8,386 nt of DNA, taken from positions 1 through 8,386 of the forward strand of contig JASHUH010000359.1 in the NCBI GenBank assembly GCA_030040115.1. Reading direction: 5' to 3'. Source of the stretch: Acidobacteriaceae bacterium (GTDB lineage: Bacteria; Acidobacteriota; Terriglobia; Terriglobales; Acidobacteriaceae). Position numbers and translations under genes: made by a program. Each line of letters begins with the position of its first letter. Position 1 is the stretch's first letter. This document shows positions 6,798 to 8,386 of this stretch, one piece after another. The notes under the pieces were generated by a model. The model saw only the letters and a program-made list of their open reading frames with translations. It did no database searches and was not told the origin of the DNA.

Positions 6798-7853
6798 TTG
6801 TTGAAATCCGACATCGGTACGCCGGCGCTATTGCTCGACCTAAGCGTGATGGAGTCCAACCTGAAGAAGATGGCCGCTTTCTTTCAGGAGGGCCCAACCC
6901 GTTTGCGTCCCCACTACAAAAACCATAAGTGCGTGGCGCTCGCGCGACGGCAGATCGCGTGCGGCGCCATTGGAATGAGTTGTGCGACCCTCAGCGAGGC
7001 TGAGGCGCTTGTGCGCAACGGGATGCAGAGCGTCTTGGTTGTGAATGAGATTGCGGGAGCCGCAAAAATTGAACGTTTTGCCAATCTCTCACGAGACTGC
7101 GACCTTATCGTCGCGGTCGACAACGAAAGAACGGTTGCAGCACTCGCTGCGGCGTCTACTCGCTTGAAGACCCGGCTTAACGTCGTCGTCGACGTCGATA
7201 CAGGCATGGGCCGCTGTGGAGTGGCTCCCGGAGAATCGGCTCTGGCTCTCGCACAAAGCGCGCTTGCGCAAGGCCTCCGTTTCCGTGGTTTAACGGGCTA
7301 CGAGGGACATTGTGGCCGAATGCAGCCCGGCGCCAACAAAATCGGGGCCGCCCATCGCGCCATGGACAAGCTTGTCGGCACGGCCAACCTCATCCGAGCG
7401 CACGGCCTGGACGTCGAAATTGTAAGCGCGGGCGGGACTGGGACCTATGCGATCACAGGAAGATTCCCGGGAGTTACGGAGATTCAGGCTGGCTCGTATC
7501 CGCTGATGGACACCGACTACCGCACCGTTTGTACTGATTTCGACCTGGCCTTGAGCGTGCTCGGAACCGTCATCTCCAGGACCGGCAACGAGCGGTTGGT
7601 TTTGGATGTGGGCCTGAAGGCGATCAGCGGTGAACGTGGTTTGCCGGTTTTGAAGAATATGGAGGGCGCCCGGCTTCGGCGACTCAACGCGGAACATGCC
7701 ATTGTCGATATATTGGACCCCAATTTGCCTGTACAAGTCTGCGATCTACTTGAAATTTGGGCTCACTATAGCGATGCTACCGTGAACCTTCATCGCCGGA
7801 TGTATGGAATGCGTGACCGGCAAGTGGAAGAAGTATTTGTTCTGGAGGGATAA
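6798..7853 (+). CDS. PLP-dependent D-threonine aldolase / D-serine dehydratase-like enzyme (alanine racemase N-terminal fold)
   Basis: A cytoplasmic fold-type III PLP enzyme of 351 residues, close to the 360-380 usual for D-threonine aldolases and D-hydroxyaspartate aldolases or dehydratases. The N-terminus DIGTPALLLDLSVMESNL is diagnostic. RPHYKNHK (37-44) contains the expected PLP-binding lysine, probably K41. VVDVDTGMGRCGV starts the mid-barrel strand, VSAGGTGTY (209-217) is the phosphate-binding loop, and EIQAGSYPLMD (to D238) follows. The C-terminal beta domain ends in WAHYSDATVNLHRRMYG (321-337). Characterised members bind a divalent metal with H-x-C or H-x-D; here the order is H323-Y-S-D326, a spacing change or alternative ligand set. 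Likely reactions are retro-aldol cleavage or dehydration of a D-beta-hydroxy amino acid; racemase-type activity is less likely. The gene lies 135 bases after the receptor. A TACAAT box at 6693-6698 without a good -35 is the only promoter-like sequence between them, so read-through is plausible. Confidence 0.85.
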   Translation: MLKSDIGTPALLLDLSVMESNLKKMAAFFQEGPTRLRPHYKNHKCVALARRQIACGAIGMSCATLSEAEALVRNGMQSVLVVNEIAGAAKIERFANLSRDCDLIVAVDNERTVAALAAASTRLKTRLNVVVDVDTGMGRCGVAPGESALALAQSALAQGLRFRGLTGYEGHCGRMQPGANKIGAAHRAMDKLVGTANLIRAHGLDVEIVSAGGTGTYAITGRFPGVTEIQAGSYPLMDTDYRTVCTDFDLALSVLGTVISRTGNERLVLDVGLKAISGERGLPVLKNMEGARLRRLNAEHAIVDILDPNLPVQVCDLLEIWAHYSDATVNLHRRMYGMRDRQVEEVFVLEG

Positions 7854-7861
7854 GGCCGGTG

Positions 7862-7918
7862 CGATCGGCGAATCAGCCGCTCAGTTTGAGCTTTTCGCGC
7901 GAACGCATGCGCCGATCG
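7862..7918 (+). repeat. 9-base inverted repeat between the two cytoplasmic enzyme genes
   Basis: CGATCGGCG (7862-7870) and CGCCGATCG (7910-7918) are perfect inverted copies separated by 39 bases, starting 9 bases after the stop of the aldolase-like gene. The next pairs inward (7872-7873 with 7907-7908) extend the stem after one mismatch. As RNA it would form a long-looped hairpin in the spacer, which could protect the upstream message or lower expression downstream. There is no T-run, so I do not call it a terminator. Confidence 0.4.
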
Positions 7919-7951
7919 ACGTAAATCGACGCGGGTCACTTATGCTCCCGG

Positions 7952-7956
7952 AGGAG
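7952..7956 (+). promoter_or_regulatory. ribosome binding site that supports a GTG start
   Basis: AGGAG, within GGAGGAG 7950-7956, lies 10 bases before the GTG at 7967. The frame is closed upstream by TAA at 7922-7924, with no other start codon between. The spacing is slightly long. Confidence 0.6.
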
Positions 7957-7966
7957 CAACAAAATC

Positions 7967-8386
7967 GTGAGAGTCTTCAAAGGCGGAATCATCGGGTGTG
8001 GGTTCTTCTCTCAGCATCATCAGGAGGCTTGGAGGCGAATGCCTAACGTTCGGATTGTGGCCGCATGCGACAGCTATCTCGAACGGGCTCAGGCAGCCGC
8101 CGGGCATGCATATACTTCCGCATACGAAATGTTGAATGCCGAGGATCTCGACTTTGTCGACATTGTTACGCGCTCGGATACCCATCTGGATTTGATTTCC
8201 AGGGTTGCGGAGAAGGGCTTGGCTATTGTGTGCCAAAAACCTCTGGCTCCGGATTGGGAGAACGCCTGCCGCATCGTTGAAATCGCAGCAGCGAACCGGG
8301 TCCGGCTCATGATTCACGATAACTGGAGATGGCAGGCCTGGTATCGAGCGGCGCACAAGATCATTGCAAGGGGCGATATCGGCGCT
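7967..8386 (+). CDS. Gfo/Idh/MocA-family NAD(P)-dependent oxidoreductase, N-terminal part (runs off the window)
   Basis: The first 140 residues of a cytoplasmic sugar- or cyclitol-type dehydrogenase; the family is usually 330-400 residues, so about 60% lies beyond the edge. The protein opens with a Rossmann dinucleotide loop, GGIIGCGFFSQHH (residues 6-18). The second strand AACDSYLERAQ ends in Asp, the residue that usually favours NAD over NADP. FVDIVTRSDTHLDLISRVAE matches the family's D-x-V-x-I-x-T-P-x-x-x-H region. AIVCQKPLA carries the conserved Lys-Pro, but with Gln in place of the usual Glu of the EKP motif. MIHDNWRWQAWYRAAHKII and GDIGA match the following conserved block. The GTG start has an upstream AGGAG and an upstream in-frame stop. 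The gene is 113 bases after the aldolase-like gene, same strand, suggesting co-transcription. The substrate cannot be told from the part present. Confidence 0.88.
   Translation, partial: MRVFKGGIIGCGFFSQHHQEAWRRMPNVRIVAACDSYLERAQAAAGHAYTSAYEMLNAEDLDFVDIVTRSDTHLDLISRVAEKGLAIVCQKPLAPDWENACRIVEIAAANRVRLMIHDNWRWQAWYRAAHKIIARGDIGA

Noticed and set aside
7804..8046. An 80-codon plus-strand open frame bridging the PLP enzyme and the dehydrogenase
   Set aside because: It overlaps the end of one real gene and the start of the next in a different frame and has no family-like sequence; the GTG-initiated frame from 7967 is clearly the real gene.

Overview
The window looks like a chromosomal carbohydrate-scavenging or small-metabolite locus from an Acidobacteriota bacterium, most likely of the Solibacter/Bryobacterales kind. 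The main pointer is an Oar-like TonB-dependent receptor of about 1,180 residues with an N-terminal carboxypeptidase-regulatory-like domain, a family greatly expanded in that phylum. The moderately high GC and the mix of ATG, GTG and TTG starts agree with this. The assignment is by family resemblance, not by a database search.

Layout. Positions 1-191 hold no recognisable gene, only a possible 28-codon tail of an upstream plus-strand gene. A minus-strand GntR/FadR-type regulator (240-1013, or 1049 with a longer start) ends against a strong hairpin at 192-239. Its promoter region carries a near-perfect FadR-type operator at 1065-1075, placed over the predicted transcription start. The other genes point right. 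They are a secreted DUF4038/GH140-like putative glycoside hydrolase with a C-terminal 'putative collagen-binding' module (1380-2885), the outer-membrane receptor (3129-6662), a PLP enzyme of the D-threonine aldolase / D-serine dehydratase-like fold (6798-7853, TTG start), and the N-terminal 140 residues of a Gfo/Idh/MocA oxidoreductase that runs off the right edge (7967-8386, GTG start).

The hydrolase and the receptor each have a TTGACA-type promoter of their own. The two cytoplasmic enzymes follow the receptor at gaps of 135 and 113 bases and could be read through from it. The simplest model (inference) is that the hydrolase trims an extracellular glycan or glycoconjugate, the receptor imports a product across the outer membrane, the aldolase-like and NAD(P)-dependent enzymes process a hydroxy-amino-acid or sugar-derived intermediate, and the regulator senses a small acid and controls itself and possibly its neighbours.

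I see no CRISPR array, insertion sequence, tRNA, rRNA or defence system. The items most worth following are the regulator's operator, a cluster of TACTGA half-sites upstream of the receptor, the altered metal site of the aldolase-like enzyme, and this particular grouping of genes.
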